Assembly (NCBI GenBank): GCA_022771185.1
Contig: JALFCJ010000120.1
Span: forward strand, 1-6,361
DNA: 6,361 nucleotides
Source: Spirochaetales bacterium
GTDB taxonomy: Bacteria > Spirochaetota > Spirochaetia > Sphaerochaetales > Sphaerochaetaceae
Direction of reading: 5' to 3'
The position numbers and the translations under genes are program-made. The notes beneath the pieces are model-generated. The model was not told where the DNA came from. It saw nothing but the letters and a program-made list of their open reading frames with translations, and did no database searches. Below, piece by piece: positions 5,838 through 6,361 of this stretch; position 1 is the first letter of the stretch; the number at the start of each line of letters is the position of its first letter.

Positions 5838-6361
5838 ACTTCCTCACTTCAAATTCTATTTCTCTGATTCCTAACTCTGATACAAGCGTTAGTTTTCCTT
5901 TTCCTATCTCTCCTTTTGTCTTAATAATGACGCCACCCATACCACCTTCTAGTGTTATGAGATCAAAGCCAGCGTTTTCTATTGAGCCGGATGCCTTGAT
6001 GGAAATAGGAATCTGTGCATAAGGCGCAGGGTTATTATACTCATCCAATACTCTGATTCTAATGAGTGTCTCATCGTATCCATTTCCTTCATATAACACA
6101 GAGGTATCTTGAATGATATCTAAGTGAAGCTTAGAAGAGTGGGAGAGTGTAACACTTTTGCCTTCTTTTCCCTTCCAGATTCCTTGGAATTTCCATTCTT
6201 CACCTTCGCCTCCCCAACCCGATACATATTTATTAAAGAGGCTTACTCCGTCACTGAAGTTCATCTTATATCTCAGCATTATATAGGCCAGCTTCAATAG
6301 ATACTTCATAGGTAGGTTCTGAAAGCCATACTCTACGGCGGCATTTAAACACTCTTTAATT
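5827..6361 (-). CDS. Glycoside hydrolase family 2 protein, beta-galactosidase-like (C-terminal part only)
   Basis: The frame is open to the right edge of the window (visible start IKECLNAAVEYGFQNLP), so the Met at 6309 is internal and only about the last 177 residues are present. They resemble the C-terminal part of GH2 beta-galactosidase-like enzymes: the end of the barrel region with LRYKMNFSDGVSLFNKYV, the family-typical WGG segment, a link of the FQGIWKGKEGKSV type, and an Ig-like domain with DETLIRIRVLDEYNNPAPYA followed by LEGGMGGVIIKTKGEIGKG. The catalytic glutamates lie outside the window, so activity and specificity (beta-galactoside, beta-glucuronide or another) cannot be judged from here. 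It overlaps the downstream GH36 start by 11 bases; the two form one operon for glycan breakdown. The family call rests on recalled sequence patterns, not on a search. Confidence 0.75.
   Translation of the reverse strand, partial: IKECLNAAVEYGFQNLPMKYLLKLAYIMLRYKMNFSDGVSLFNKYVSGWGGEGEEWKFQGIWKGKEGKSVTLSHSSKLHLDIIQDTSVLYEGNGYDETLIRIRVLDEYNNPAPYAQIPISIKASGSIENAGFDLITLEGGMGGVIIKTKGEIGKGKLTLVSELGIREIEFEVRKYGK
5841..5845 (-). promoter_or_regulatory. Ribosome binding site of the GH36 gene
   Basis: On the minus strand GAGGA precedes the ATG at 5837 by three bases, slightly close but consistent with re-initiation by ribosomes finishing the overlapping GH2 frame. It lies within the last codons of that gene. 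Confidence 0.65.

Noticed and set aside
6307..6309. ATG at 6309 as the start of a small 160-residue protein
   Set aside because: The frame stays open to the right edge and the residues before it continue the GH2-like pattern, so it is the end of a larger gene.
1..6361. The ABC importer as the sugar uptake system for the two glycosidases
   Set aside because: Tempting because they are adjacent, but the operons are convergent with terminators between them, and FbpB-class importers are not the usual oligosaccharide (CUT1) type; no sequence evidence links them.

Overview
The window comes from a bacterial chromosome of moderate to low GC. It holds two convergent gene groups, separated by about 40 bases that carry transcription terminators. 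The organism is probably an anaerobic, gut-type bacterium. A spirochaete (Treponema or Sphaerochaeta relative) is my best guess, from the loose FSS-Cys lipobox of the small lipoprotein, the AGA/AGG arginine bias and the overall style of the genes. This is low-confidence inference, and a Bacillota origin is not excluded.

Left part, plus strand (1 to about 4277): an ABC import operon in the order solute-binding protein (5' end cut by the window edge), 598-residue fused double permease, ATPase, and a 92-residue predicted lipoprotein. The layout and the double-length permease match the ferric-iron/AfuABC/FbpABC class of importers. The binding protein lacks the tandem tyrosines that define FbpA iron binding, so iron should not be assumed; phosphorylated sugars or other small anions are known alternatives in this class. 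A 12-bp hairpin lies between the binding-protein and permease genes, just before the permease ribosome binding site. The binding-protein gene also has a distinct codon choice, with no ATA among 19 isoleucines. Both fit much higher expression of the binding protein than of the membrane parts. A strong stem and T-run at 4252-4277 ends this operon, and it lies inside the last codons of the opposing gene.

Right part, minus strand (6361 down to about 4206): the 3' end of a family GH2 glycosidase (beta-galactosidase-like), overlapping by 11 bases a complete GH36 alpha-galactosidase with recognisable catalytic aspartates. The pair would release terminal beta- and alpha-linked sugars, probably galactose, in the cytoplasm. 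Its own terminator-like hairpin lies at 4206-4240. No transporter belonging to this operon is visible here. Because the two groups converge and are separated by terminators, nothing in the sequence shows that the ABC importer feeds the glycosidases.

There are no tRNA or rRNA genes, insertion sequences, CRISPR arrays or attachment sites that I can see, and no gene-free stretch over 300 bases. Most of the window is conventional. The least explained item is the small lipoprotein encoded with the importer.
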